64,000 bases of DNA from the NCBI GenBank assembly GCA_964561025.1, contig CAZLNM010000003.1, forward strand, positions 39,470-103,469. The letters are read 5' to 3'. Below the pieces are notes generated by a model, which did no database searches, had not been told where the DNA came from, and saw only the letters and a list, made by a program, of their open reading frames with translations. The translations under genes were made by a program, and so were the position numbers. Shown piece after piece: positions 26,344 through 35,573 of the stretch. Each line of letters starts with the position of its first letter. The stretch's first letter is position 1. The stretch is from JAAZNF01 sp964561025 (lineage in GTDB: Bacteria; Myxococcota; B64-G9).

Positions 26344-28064
26344 TCCTTCTCCTCGCACTTCGCCTTGCCCTCCCACAGCAGGTGGAAGCTCACCGCGCCG
26401 GCGCCGAAGAAATACACCAGCGCGAACGCCAGGGTGAACGACAGGATGGCCACCCAGCCCAGGCCGACCAGCCAGCCGGCGACCTGTTCGGGCCACTCTC
26501 CGCCGCCGCCCGCCATGACGCCCGAAAGGAAGGCCGGGGCCCCGAAGAGCAGCGGCGCCAGCAGCAGGATCGGCATCTGCACCAGGATGGCCCCCAGCTC
26601 CTGGTGGGTGAGGCCGTCCGCGACCCGCACCATCACGGAGAACGCCTGCGCGCACAGCCAGCCCACGCACAGGTACAGCGCCGCCGCCACCAGGCCCGCC
26701 AGCAGGTAGTGCAGGAGGTAGCGGCCCGGGTTCTTGAGGATGAAGGAGAAGATGCTGCGGGCGCCGGCCACGGCGGAGAGGTTGGCGCTTCCCAGGAGCG
26801 GCAGGTACGAGAACAGGGCCACCGAGAGCGCCAGGGCGGCCAGGACCGAGAGCAGCCCGAGGGCGAACGAGCCCAGGAAGGTGACCCCGTACAGGATCGG
26901 GCCGGCCACGGGGATGCGCCCGGCCCAGGACAGGGCCGCCACGCCGAGCAAGAAGACCAGCACCGCGATCACGAACAGGAGCGGCGTGCCCAGGATCCCG
27001 CCGAGGTGGGAAAAGACGTACCCCACGCTCTCCCGGAAGGGCAGCCGGCGGCCGGCCCGCATCTCCTGCTCCGCCGAGCGCGTGCTCATGGCCAGCCCGG
27101 TGATGGTGGCGGCGACCAGGGCCAGCGAGGCCAGGATCAGGGCCACGGTGGCGCCGATGCCGCTATGGGTGAGGTTGCCGAGGTAGATGAGGCCAGAGAA
27201 CAGCAGCGAGCCGGTGAAGATGCCGGCGGTCGCCGCCAGCAGCTTGCGCGGGTCGAAGGGATGCGCCAGCGCGAAGAAGAGATCGCGAAAGCGGAAGCGG
27301 CCCCCGCTCCCTCCGCCCAGGTGCAGGAAGGCGAGGTAGCGGGCCAGGTGGCCGCCGCCCGGCGCAGGGGATGCCGGCGCCGGCGGGGACGGTCGAGCGG
27401 CGCTGTCTTTCGGCTCGGGCGCGGGCGGGGTCGGCTCGGGCGCCGGGACGGGGGTCTTTTCGGGCTCGGCGGCCCGGGCGGCCGGGGCCTGTTTCGGCTC
27501 GCTCTTCGGCTCGGCTTCGGCCGGGGCCTTGGGGGCCTCCGGCAGCGAAGGATCGGTGCGGGCGGGCTCGCGGCCAGCTTTCGCCGCAGCCAGCTCGTCG
27601 GTCTTGGAGGCCCGGGGCTCGCTCTCGGGCGGCGGCTTGGAGGCGCCGGCCGAGGGCTTTCGCTCGACGGCCGAGGGCGAGGCGGCTGCGCCGGGCTTGC
27701 GGGCGACCCGGGAGGCGGTGGCGGGCCGCTCGGCGCCGCCGCGCGCGGGCTCGCTCGAGCGGGCGGGCTTCTCCTCGCGCTTCTCCTCGGCGGCCTTCAT
27801 CTGTTGCAGCGTGGCGGCGAAGGGGCTGTCCACGCGCACGGTCTTGTTGAAGGCGTCGTCGTCGTCATCGTCGTCGTCCACGGGCGGGGCGATCTTGGAG
27901 GCGTCGAAGGCGGGCGCGACCTTGGACGGGCCGGGCTTGGCGTTCTTTCCCTTGATGGAGATGGAAAACCCGCACTTTTCGCAGGGGAGGGTCAGGCCCT
28001 CCGGGGGAATGTCGGCGTCTTCCCGGTTGTGCCGGGTGCCGCACTTGGGGCAGAAGAACCTCAT
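26340..28064 (-). CDS. Zinc-ribbon multi-pass membrane protein
   Basis: The 574-residue product begins with an MJ0042-type zinc ribbon (Cys5, Cys8, Cys28, Cys31), followed by an eight-Asp run and a long Pro/Ala/Glu-rich disordered linker to about residue 245. The rest is hydrophobic, with about six to eight membrane helices. Such proteins are common in Myxococcota and Planctomycetes but have no known function. GGAGG lies seven bases before the ATG, and a TTGACA/TATCTT promoter is seen just upstream. It leads an operon with the small lipoprotein and pseudouridine synthase. Confidence 0.8.
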   Translation of the reverse strand: MRFFCPKCGTRHNREDADIPPEGLTLPCEKCGFSISIKGKNAKPGPSKVAPAFDASKIAPPVDDDDDDDDAFNKTVRVDSPFAATLQQMKAAEEKREEKPARSSEPARGGAERPATASRVARKPGAAASPSAVERKPSAGASKPPPESEPRASKTDELAAAKAGREPARTDPSLPEAPKAPAEAEPKSEPKQAPAARAAEPEKTPVPAPEPTPPAPEPKDSAARPSPPAPASPAPGGGHLARYLAFLHLGGGSGGRFRFRDLFFALAHPFDPRKLLAATAGIFTGSLLFSGLIYLGNLTHSGIGATVALILASLALVAATITGLAMSTRSAEQEMRAGRRLPFRESVGYVFSHLGGILGTPLLFVIAVLVFLLGVAALSWAGRIPVAGPILYGVTFLGSFALGLLSVLAALALSVALFSYLPLLGSANLSAVAGARSIFSFILKNPGRYLLHYLLAGLVAAALYLCVGWLCAQAFSVMVRVADGLTHQELGAILVQMPILLLAPLLFGAPAFLSGVMAGGGGEWPEQVAGWLVGLGWVAILSFTLAFALVYFFGAGAVSFHLLWEGKAKCEEKE

Positions 28065-28093
28065 CGCCGGGCCTCCTGGTGGAGTTCGCGAAG

Positions 28094-28123
28094 AAGATAG
28101 TCAGAACGGGTTTTTTATGTCAA
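28094..28123 (-). promoter_or_regulatory. Sigma-70-like promoter of the zinc-ribbon gene operon
   Basis: On the minus strand TTGACA (28118-28123) and TATCTT (28094-28099) are 18 bp apart with an A-rich spacer, about 30 bases before the ATG at 28064. This is one of the clearest promoter matches in the window. Confidence 0.6.
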
Positions 28124-28145
28124 CGAACCGCGAGGGAAAATCCAG

Positions 28146-28173
28146 TCTCGCGCGTGGGCCTTCGGGCGCGAGA
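28146..28173 (-). terminator. Hairpin after the giant TPR gene
   Basis: TCTCGCGC (28146-28153) and GCGCGAGA (28166-28173) form a perfect 8-bp stem with a 12-base loop, 17 bases after the TPR stop. There is no U-run, so it may act as a weak terminator or 3' stabiliser. Confidence 0.45.
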
Positions 28174-28189
28174 TCGCGCGAAGCCGCGC

Positions 28190-31100
28190 TCACTGGATGG
28201 CGGCCTGGAGGGCGCGGCGCAGGTCGAAGTACTCCTCGGAGATGGAGTAGAAGATGAGCTCGCGGATGAGCGAGCGCGAGCTCCCCGACGGGCTGACCAC
28301 CCGCGCCGACTTCAGCACCTGCACCGCCGCGTCGAGATCGCCCGAGGCCAGCAGGCCCACCCGGTTGCAGGTGTGCTCGACGCCCTCCAGCCAGTCGCGG
28401 ATAGACAGCTCCTCGCTCTGGGCCCGGTACTGGCGCGCCAGCTGGAGCAGGCGATCCTGGCTCTCCGGCGGGACCAGCCGTTGCATGCGGCGGGCCAGCG
28501 CGCCCACCTCCTCGGCCACCGGGTGCACCGGGCCGCCGGGCAGCACCAGCTCGGCCATGGCCTCGAGCAGGTTGCGCAGCTGCCGGGCGGTGAGCGAGGC
28601 GGCCAGCAGGTTCTCCGGGCGGGTGAAGGCCACCGCGCGGGCCACCATGAAACGCAGCTCGGGCAGCGTCGCCTTGCGCATGGCCTCCTCGGCGTACAGC
28701 ACCGCCACCGGCGAGGTGTTCACCGCCATGATGCCCTTGACGAACATGCCCCGGGGGTAGAACTCGGGCTCGGGCAGGCCCAGCAGGGTCAGCGCGTCGC
28801 GGATCACCTCGCACATCTTCTGGCTGCGGTCGGCCAGGTTGAGCGCCTCGCGGGGCTTCAGCTTGTACTCCTTGCCGTCGACGGCGAAGAGCGGCCGCGC
28901 GAAGTCCGCGGCGAAGTCGAACAGCTCGCCCAGCAGCCCCCGCGAGCCGGGGTGCGTCACCAGGCGGCGGTACTGCGCCTCGTCCATGCGCCGGCCCGGC
29001 GGGATGGGCAGGGCGTGCCGAAACTCCCGAAACAGCCGCTGCTCGTCCTCGTTGGCCTCGTCCAGGAAGCTCAGGGTGGCGCACAGGCACAGGGTGCGGT
29101 CCCGGTCGCCCCGCGCCTCGCAGATGCGGCGCAGGGCGTGGTAGCTGTCCACCGAGAAGGGGCTGTCGGCGATGAGCTGGCGGTGCAGGTCGGCGGCCCG
29201 ATCTAGCTTACCGTCGGCCTCGAGCAGGCGGGCCAGATCCTCGCGCACCTTGAGGTTGCCGGGCTCCAGCAGCAGAAGCTGCTCGCAGGCGGCGATGGCC
29301 TTGCGCGGGTCGTTGAGGCGGTAGCGGTACAGCTCGACCATCTCGGTCAGGATCTCGATGCGCCGGTCGGGCTGGCCCGGGATGGGCGGCGGCAGGCGCC
29401 GCAGCAGCTCCTCCCACAGCGCGGCCAGGCGCCCCCAGTCCCGCTGGCGGCTCAAGATCTTGACCGCGGCGCTCTGCGAGCGGGCGTCGAGCGGGGCGAG
29501 CTGCAGCGCCCGTAGGTACAGCCCCAGCGCGCGCGTCTCGTCGTCCAGCCGCTCGGCGGCCACATCCGCGGCGATGCGGCAGTAGCGCGCCCGGGCCGCC
29601 TCGTCCGGCGCCAGGTGGGCCAAGCGCTCCAGCACCTGCACCGCCTCGGCGAACTCCTCGGTGCGCACCAGGGCCTTGCGCAGCTTCTCCAACACCTCCA
29701 GGCTGCTCGGATCCTCGGCCAGCGCCTGGCGGTAGGCCTGGGCGGCCTGCGCCGGTTCGGCCATGGCGTCGGCCAGCACGTCCCCCATCTGCACCGAGAG
29801 CTTGAAGCGCGCCTGCGGGCTGGTGGAGAGCTCGCGCAGCCGGCCCAGCAGCTCCACCATCTCGGCGTGACGCCCGAGCTGCTGCGCCATCTCCACCGCG
29901 GCCCGGATGGCCGGCAGGTGCCGCGGGAAGGCCCGCAGCGCCTGGCGGTAGTGGGTGGCCGCCTCCTCGCGCCGACCGAGCTGGAGCAGCCCCTGCGCCA
30001 CCTGGCAGTGGAGGTCGGCCGCCTCCGAGGGGGCCAGGCTGGCGAGCTGCTCCTCCAGCACCGAGCGGTACAGCTCCACCGCGCGGCCCCACTCGCCGCC
30101 CCGCGCCAGGAAGTGGCCGAAGCCCATGCGCACCGCGCGGTCGGTGGGCGCGAGCTCCAGGGCCTGCTGGAACGCGTTGGCGGCGTCCTCGCGGCGCCCC
30201 AGGGCCTCCGCGGACTGCGCCATCTTGAGGTACACCGCCTGCAGCTCCTGCTCTTCCAGGCCGGCGTCCGGGCCCCGGCTGGCCAGGCGCGAATACATCT
30301 CGTGGGCCTCTTCCATGCGCCGCGTCTGCAGGCGCAGGTCGGCCACCACCCGCACGGCCTCCAGGTTGTCGGGGTCCAGCCGGCAGGCCTCCTCGAAGCA
30401 CTCCAGCGACTTGTCCTGGTTCTCCAGACGCTCGCGCCAGATCTTGGCCATCTCGACCAACAGCGCGGCGCGCTCGCGGCTCTGGGCGCCGGCGAGCAGC
30501 AGGTTGTCGAGGCGGATCACCTCCACCCAATCGCCGCGGCGCCGGGCCATGCCCCGCAGGGCCATGAGCGCGTCGCGCGACGGGGCCGGCCCCGCGGCGC
30601 CCTTGCGGTAGGCCTCCTCCGCCTCCTCCGGGCGCAGCAGCTGCTCTTCCAGGATCTTGCCCCGCCGGTAGTGGATGTGGGCGGCCGCCTCGGCGTCCGC
30701 GACCCGGGAGGCGGCCCGATCCAGCATCTCCAGCGCGCCTAGCCAGTCGTGGCGCTTCTCGAGCAGCGCGATCAGCGCCTCCAGGGCCCGGGCGTTGCCG
30801 GGGTCCTCCTCCAACACCGCGCGGTAGTAGGTGGCGGCCTGTTCGGGGTTGCCCAGCCGGTTCTCCTGGAGCAGCGCGATGGCCATCAGCAGCTCGGCGC
30901 GGGCCGCCGGGGTGGGCGCGAGCTTGAGGTGCCGCTCGTAGGCCTTCACCAGGTCCGGGAAGCGGTTGAGCCGTTCGAGCAGGGACTCCTGCAGGGTCAA
31001 GAGATCGAGATCCTCAGGGCTGATGGCGGCCAGCAGGTCCAGGTCCTCCAGCGCCTCCTGGAACCGCTCCAGCTCCAGGGCGCGCAGCCGCGCCCGGCGC

Positions 31101-34100
31101 GAGAGCAGCTCGCGCCGCTGCCCGGCGTCGGTGACTTGATGGAGGGCGCGGCCGAGGAAGGCGTCGAACCGGTCCAGCGTCTTGCGTTCCCGGTAGAGGC
31201 TGGCCAGCCCGTCGAGGGCCTGGGGGTGGACCGGCTCGGCGCGCAGGATGGCGCGGTAGGTGGACTCGGCGTCCTCGAAACGCCCGCGCTGTCGCAAGAG
31301 CTCGGCCAGCCGGAGCCGCAGCGGCGCGTCTTGCGCCAGCAGCCCCAGCCGCCGCAACAGCACCGCCTGGGCATCGGCCTTCTCGAGCGCGGCCAGCCCC
31401 TCGGCCAGGATGTCGAAGGCCGCCGCGGGCCCGCGCGTTTCCCCCACGAGCTGGCTCAGGCGTTCCCAGGCGCCGACGTCTTGCCGATCCGCCGCCAGGA
31501 TGTGGCGCGCCGCTTCCTCCGGGGAGAGCGTGCCCCCGGGGCGCGTGGGCTCCTCGTCCATGGGGGCGGTGTCCAGGTCCTGGTCCGCCACCGGGGCGTC
31601 TTTCGTCTCCGTGGCCGGCGCGGCCGGCGGGCGCGGCGGCTCCGGTTGCGCCGGCGGGGGCTCGGCCGCGGGCGCGGGTGCCGGGGAAGGCGTCTGCGCG
31701 GGCGGCTCCTTCGGCGCCGGGGCCGGCGCGGGCGGCCGCTCGACCAGCGTGGGCTCGCGATCGAGGAAGTCGTTCGCATCGTCCTGCTCATCGGCCGGCG
31801 GCGGCGCCGGCAGGGGCGGGGGCGGCGCGGACGCGGGCCGGCGCGCGGCGGGCGTGGGGCGAGGGGATGGCTCGGTCACCTCGGTGATCGGCTCCGGCTC
31901 GTCGAACCCCTCCAGTTCCTCGACCGTGTCCTGGGGCGTGTTCTGGGGCGCGGCCGGCGCCACGGCCACCGGTGGCCGCCCCTTCGGCTCGGTGACGTCG
32001 AGATCCTCCGGGGGCGGCGTAGCCTCGGCCGGAGCGTCGCGCAAGGGCGCGGGCTGCCCGGCCTCGCCGCGCAGGCGGGACAGGCCCTTCTGCGCGGGGA
32101 TCGAGGTGGGATCCAGGGCCAGCACCCGCTCGTACACGTCGGCCGCCCGGCTGTCATCGCGCAGCCGGTCCTCGAGCACCTCGGCCGCGGACAGCAGAAG
32201 CTCGATCTTCTCGTCCGCGTCCACCGGGCGGGAGGCGCGGGCGAGATCCAGCTCGACCAGCCGCTCCCAGGCGTTGCGGGACAAGAGATCGGCCCGCAGG
32301 CCGCGGTAGGCGCGGCTCTCCAGCGGATCCAGGGCCAGGGCCCGCTCGAATCGCTCCAGCGCTTCCTGGCGGCGGCCCTCGTCCTCCAGCAGCAGGCCGA
32401 TGCTGGCGTGGACCCGGGCCGCGGCGGCGTCGGGCATGGTGGCCAGCAGATCCTCGGCCACCGCCAGCACCTCGGTGGTGAAGCCGCCCGCCCGGGCCAG
32501 GCGGAACAGCTCGTCGAGCAGCCGCTCGTCCCCCGGCGCCTGCTTGGCGGCGCGCACGATCTCGAAGAAGGCCCGGTCGGGTTGGTGCAATTGCTTTTCG
32601 CGGATCTGGGCGATCTCCAGCGCCAGGTTGACCTGGGTCTCGGGATCGGCGCTCTCCTGCATGCGCCGGCCGAGCAGGGTGATGAGCTCCTCCCAGGTGC
32701 CCTGGCGCCGGTAGAGCTGCTCCAGGATCTCCTCGCGCGGGCCGGGCTCGGGGGCGCTGGCGTCTCCGGGCTCGCGCAGGTTCTCGCGGTACAGCTCCAC
32801 CGCCCGCTCGCGCCGGTCGAGCTTCTCCTCGTACAGGCGGGCCAGGCGCTTGCGCTGCTCCCGCGCCATGTCGGCCGGCAGATCGGCGCGCCCCAGGAAG
32901 GCCTCCAGGGCCTGGGCCAGGCGCTCCCACTCGCGCGCGGTCTGCAACAGATCGAAGCGCAGCAGTTGCGCCTCCAGGTTGCGCGCGTCCGCCTGCAACG
33001 CCCGCTCCACCGCCTGACGGGCGAGGTCCGCGTTGTGCAGATCGTCGAGCTGGAGCCGGGCCAGGCGCACCCACAGCGCCACCCGCGCCGCGCCCTCCGG
33101 CAGGCGGTCGGCCAGGTCCTGCAGCACCGCCGCCAGCTCCACGTGCTTGTCGCACTCCACCCCCAGGGTGCACAGCTCCTCCACCAATCCGGCCTGATCC
33201 GGTTGGTAGCGGGCCAGGCGCACCAGCTCGAAGAAGGCCGAGGCGGGGTCGTGCAACCCGTCGCGATACAGGCGCGCGATCTCGCGCCGCAGCCGGCTCT
33301 TCTGCTCGTTGGTCTCGGCCAGCGAAATGAGCCGGGTGTAGATGGCGATGAGCTCGTTCCACTCCTCTTCTTCTCCGTAGATGGAGGAGATGGCGAACAG
33401 GCGCTGCGGATCGTCGCCGGCGAGCTCGAGCGCCTTCAGGCCGTAGGCCCGCGCCGCCTCGTCGTTCTTCTGCTGCTCGTGCAGGCGGGCCAGCTTGAGG
33501 TACAGCGCCACCCGCAGCTCGACCCGCTGGACCCGCTCGACCACGTCCTGGTACACCGCCAGGAGCTCCTGGAAGGAGCGGGTCCGCCCGGCCAGCTTCT
33601 CCATGTGCAGCAGGATGCGGACGTTCTGTGGCGCCAGGCGCACCGCGCGGATGTACTCGGTCAGGGCGCGGTCCTCGGCCTTGAGCCGCTCTTCGTAGAT
33701 CTGGGCCAGCTGGGTGCGCAGGGCCAGCTTCTCCTCGGGCGACTGGGCCGCGGCGATGCGCATGAGGTAGATCTCGATGACCTTCTCCCAGTCCTCCAGG
33801 TCGTGGTAGATGACCCCCAGCGCCCACAGGGCCCGCTGGTTGGTCGGCTCGATGGCCAGCACCTCGCGGTAGGCCTGGGCCGCCTGGCGGGTGTCCCCCA
33901 GCTTCTCGTCGCACAGACCCCCCAGACGGAGCCAGGCCCGCACCCGCTCGCGCTCGTCGGTGAGCGCCGGGATGCGCTCGCGCAGGATCCCCGCCATGGC
34001 CTCCCAGGCCTCGGCCTGCACGAAGAGGTCCCACAGCTTGACGAAGATCCCCTCGTCGGCGGGGTTCTCCTTGAGCGCGCGCTTGAGGCGCTGGATCTCC

Positions 34101-34156
34101 CGGCTGCGGGCGTTGGCTTCCCCGGCGCTGCTCTTCTTCGCGGGCTTCTTGGCCAT
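28190..34156 (-). CDS. Giant tetratricopeptide-repeat protein
   Basis: The 1988-residue protein starts with a Lys-rich segment (MAKKPAKKSS) and has no signal peptide, so it is probably cytoplasmic. Two long TPR solenoids flank a Pro/Ala/Glu-rich disordered linker at about residues 695-885. TPR units show the usual pattern, for example AAQAYREVLAIEPTNQRALWALG. The last ~280 residues (from about PIPPGRRMDEAQYRRLV) are not TPR and may be a separate domain. Proteins like this are frequent in Myxococcota and are assumed to scaffold complexes; no activity is visible. It is divergent from the DUF3467 gene with overlapping promoters. Confidence 0.88.
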   Translation of the reverse strand: MAKKPAKKSSAGEANARSREIQRLKRALKENPADEGIFVKLWDLFVQAEAWEAMAGILRERIPALTDERERVRAWLRLGGLCDEKLGDTRQAAQAYREVLAIEPTNQRALWALGVIYHDLEDWEKVIEIYLMRIAAAQSPEEKLALRTQLAQIYEERLKAEDRALTEYIRAVRLAPQNVRILLHMEKLAGRTRSFQELLAVYQDVVERVQRVELRVALYLKLARLHEQQKNDEAARAYGLKALELAGDDPQRLFAISSIYGEEEEWNELIAIYTRLISLAETNEQKSRLRREIARLYRDGLHDPASAFFELVRLARYQPDQAGLVEELCTLGVECDKHVELAAVLQDLADRLPEGAARVALWVRLARLQLDDLHNADLARQAVERALQADARNLEAQLLRFDLLQTAREWERLAQALEAFLGRADLPADMAREQRKRLARLYEEKLDRRERAVELYRENLREPGDASAPEPGPREEILEQLYRRQGTWEELITLLGRRMQESADPETQVNLALEIAQIREKQLHQPDRAFFEIVRAAKQAPGDERLLDELFRLARAGGFTTEVLAVAEDLLATMPDAAAARVHASIGLLLEDEGRRQEALERFERALALDPLESRAYRGLRADLLSRNAWERLVELDLARASRPVDADEKIELLLSAAEVLEDRLRDDSRAADVYERVLALDPTSIPAQKGLSRLRGEAGQPAPLRDAPAEATPPPEDLDVTEPKGRPPVAVAPAAPQNTPQDTVEELEGFDEPEPITEVTEPSPRPTPAARRPASAPPPPLPAPPPADEQDDANDFLDREPTLVERPPAPAPAPKEPPAQTPSPAPAPAAEPPPAQPEPPRPPAAPATETKDAPVADQDLDTAPMDEEPTRPGGTLSPEEAARHILAADRQDVGAWERLSQLVGETRGPAAAFDILAEGLAALEKADAQAVLLRRLGLLAQDAPLRLRLAELLRQRGRFEDAESTYRAILRAEPVHPQALDGLASLYRERKTLDRFDAFLGRALHQVTDAGQRRELLSRRARLRALELERFQEALEDLDLLAAISPEDLDLLTLQESLLERLNRFPDLVKAYERHLKLAPTPAARAELLMAIALLQENRLGNPEQAATYYRAVLEEDPGNARALEALIALLEKRHDWLGALEMLDRAASRVADAEAAAHIHYRRGKILEEQLLRPEEAEEAYRKGAAGPAPSRDALMALRGMARRRGDWVEVIRLDNLLLAGAQSRERAALLVEMAKIWRERLENQDKSLECFEEACRLDPDNLEAVRVVADLRLQTRRMEEAHEMYSRLASRGPDAGLEEQELQAVYLKMAQSAEALGRREDAANAFQQALELAPTDRAVRMGFGHFLARGGEWGRAVELYRSVLEEQLASLAPSEAADLHCQVAQGLLQLGRREEAATHYRQALRAFPRHLPAIRAAVEMAQQLGRHAEMVELLGRLRELSTSPQARFKLSVQMGDVLADAMAEPAQAAQAYRQALAEDPSSLEVLEKLRKALVRTEEFAEAVQVLERLAHLAPDEAARARYCRIAADVAAERLDDETRALGLYLRALQLAPLDARSQSAAVKILSRQRDWGRLAALWEELLRRLPPPIPGQPDRRIEILTEMVELYRYRLNDPRKAIAACEQLLLLEPGNLKVREDLARLLEADGKLDRAADLHRQLIADSPFSVDSYHALRRICEARGDRDRTLCLCATLSFLDEANEDEQRLFREFRHALPIPPGRRMDEAQYRRLVTHPGSRGLLGELFDFAADFARPLFAVDGKEYKLKPREALNLADRSQKMCEVIRDALTLLGLPEPEFYPRGMFVKGIMAVNTSPVAVLYAEEAMRKATLPELRFMVARAVAFTRPENLLAASLTARQLRNLLEAMAELVLPGGPVHPVAEEVGALARRMQRLVPPESQDRLLQLARQYRAQSEELSIRDWLEGVEHTCNRVGLLASGDLDAAVQVLKSARVVSPSGSSRSLIRELIFYSISEEYFDLRRALQAAIQ

Positions 34157-34166
34157 GGGTGAAGGG

Positions 34167-34196
34167 ACTTTACCCGCGGCCCCTTGGCAAAGTCAA
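34167..34196 (-). promoter_or_regulatory. Sigma-70-like promoter of the TPR gene
   Basis: On the minus strand TTGACT (34191-34196) and TAAAGT (34167-34172) are 18 bp apart. The -10 box ends only ten bases before the ATG at 34156, so the leader would be a few bases at most. Its -35 box lies inside the spacer of the divergent promoter at 34184-34212. Confidence 0.45.
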
Positions 34197-34212
34197 ACCG
34201 CGGCATTATGCT
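34184..34212 (+). promoter_or_regulatory. Sigma-70-like promoter of the DUF3467 gene
   Basis: TTGGCA (34184-34189) and TATGCT (34207-34212) are 17 bp apart, followed by a leader with GGCAGGGAGG and an ATG at 34246. It overlaps the divergent TPR promoter, so polymerase cannot occupy both at once. Confidence 0.5.
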
Positions 34213-34245
34213 CTGGCCGCCGCCGCGCGCGGCAGGGAGGATCCC

Positions 34246-34548
34246 ATGAGCGACATAAAAAACGGCCCGCCGCCCAAGATCAACATCCAGATCCAGCTCG
34301 ACGAGGACATGGCCCAGGGGGCCTACGTCAACCTGGCCATGGTCAACCACACCGAGACCGAGTTCACCCTGGACTTCATCTACGTCCAGCCGCAGCAGCC
34401 CAAGGCCAAGGTGCGCGCCCGGGTGATCTCCAGCCCCAAGCACACGAAGAGGCTGCTGGAGGCGCTGCGCGAGAACATCGCCAAGTACGAGAAGCGCTTC
34501 GGCACCATCGACATCTCGGGCCCACTGCCCGAGGAGATGCTCAACTAG
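34246..34548 (+). CDS. DUF3467 family protein
   Basis: The 100-residue protein fits the small DUF3467 family: an N-terminal INIQIQLDEDMAQGAYVNLAMVNHTETEFTLDF-like core (two strands with the conserved Asn-His region), followed by AKVRARVISSPKHTKRLLEALRENIAKYE. The family is widespread and its function is not known. GGGAGG lies five bases before the ATG. It stands alone between a divergent TPR gene and the tRNA pair and has its own promoter at 34184. A hairpin at 34595 may end its transcript. Confidence 0.82.
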   Translation: MSDIKNGPPPKINIQIQLDEDMAQGAYVNLAMVNHTETEFTLDFIYVQPQQPKAKVRARVISSPKHTKRLLEALRENIAKYEKRFGTIDISGPLPEEMLN

Positions 34549-34594
34549 GTCGTTTCGGTCCGGCCCTGCTCGACGACTTTTCGCGCCGCGCTGC

Positions 34595-34618
34595 GCGCGC
34601 GCCCTTTCTGGCGCGCGT
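34595..34618 (+). terminator. GC hairpin after the DUF3467 gene
   Basis: GCGCGCGCC (34595-34603) pairs with GGCGCGCGT (34610-34618) around a six-base loop and is followed by a T-containing tail. It is placed between the DUF3467 gene and the tRNA genes, and TTGACA at 34628-34633 just after it may be the -35 box of the tRNA transcript. Confidence 0.45.
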
Positions 34619-34667
34619 TGGTTTCTCTTGACAAGGGGCGGCTGTTTGAGCGAAAAGGGCCGACGAT

Positions 34668-34740
34668 GCGGGTGTAACTCAGAGGCTAGAGTGCAACCTT
34701 GCCAAGGTTGAAGTCGAGGGTTCAAATCCCTTCACCCGCT
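34668..34740 (+). tRNA. tRNA-Gly (anticodon GCC)
   Basis: The cloverleaf is complete. Acceptor arms GCGGGTG (34668-34674) and CACCCGC (34733-34739) pair perfectly, with discriminator T at 34740. The anticodon stem CAACC/GGTTG encloses TTGCCAA, anticodon GCC. The T loop is TTCAAAT. CCA is not encoded. Nine T-rich bases separate it from tRNA-Cys, so both are likely cut from one precursor. Confidence 0.95.
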
Positions 34741-34749
34741 TTTTTTGAT

Positions 34750-34820
<71 letters not shown>

Positions 34821-35018
34821 TCTCTCGAGATGAACGGCCGGTGGCCGGCCGGCGCATTGGCGAAGGACGGGCCGCAGGAGGGGAGGAGAGGACCACTGGC
34901 CACCCAGGCCGTCGCGTTCGCGCGCGCCACGGAGTCGCGCGCCGCGGGTGGTGGCGAGGCATCGGGCGCAGGCGTTTGAGCTCGCGGTGGTGGCAACGTT
35001 CGTGATGAGAGGAACGCC

Positions 35019-35570
35019 GTGGGACAGAGCATCCGCAAGAAGATCATGATCGTCGAGGACGACCCGGCCTTGCGCCAGGGCCTGTACCACGTGCTACGCA
35101 CCACCGAGTGCGACCTGGTCTCGGCGGGGAGCGGCGACGCGGCCCTGAAGCAGGTCCCGCGCGAGAAGCCCGATCTCATCTTGCTCGATCTCGTCTCGGA
35201 GAGCGTGGACGGCCTCACCTTTCTCAAGATGCTGCGCTCTTTCGCCGGCGGGCAGAAGATCCCGGTGCTGGCCCTGGTGGAGGACGACAACAAGAAGCGC
35301 ACCGCGGCGGGGCTGGCCGGCGCCACCGAGATGCTGGAGCCCGAGCCCGAGGCCGAGGATCTCTTGCGCCTGGTGGCGCGCAGCATCGAGCTGCCCGACT
35401 TCGACATCGAGGACGCCCTGTGGCAGCTCGCCCCCATCGAGGTGCGCGAGGTGATGGCCCGCCCGCGCCCCAAGGGAAAGAAGCTCGGGCTCACCGCCCG
35501 CATCCGCCGCGGCCTCACCGACGGCCGCCTGCCCCGCCTGGCCCTCACCGACGACGCGGGGAAGAAATAG
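35019..35570 (+). CDS. Receiver-domain protein with degenerate switch residues
   Basis: The 183-residue protein is a receiver domain (about 1-120) plus a basic tail without a recognised output domain. The acidic pocket (Glu13, Asp14, Asp15) and phospho-acceptor Asp57 in LILLDLV are present. The Thr/Ser switch is Val87, and the invariant Lys is replaced by Glu107 in MLEPEPE. It can probably not signal by the normal route, so it may be constitutively on or act as an adaptor. The start is GTG at 35019 with AGAGGA upstream. Its stop is three bases from the convergent acyltransferase stop. Confidence 0.82.
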   Translation: MGQSIRKKIMIVEDDPALRQGLYHVLRTTECDLVSAGSGDAALKQVPREKPDLILLDLVSESVDGLTFLKMLRSFAGGQKIPVLALVEDDNKKRTAAGLAGATEMLEPEPEAEDLLRLVARSIELPDFDIEDALWQLAPIEVREVMARPRPKGKKLGLTARIRRGLTDGRLPRLALTDDAGKK

Positions 35571-35573
35571 GCT

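Noticed and set aside
30749..34162. A 1137-codon plus-strand frame opposite the TPR gene
   Set aside because: It mirrors the TPR repeats in the opposite frame and is Leu/Gly/Arg-rich without domain structure.
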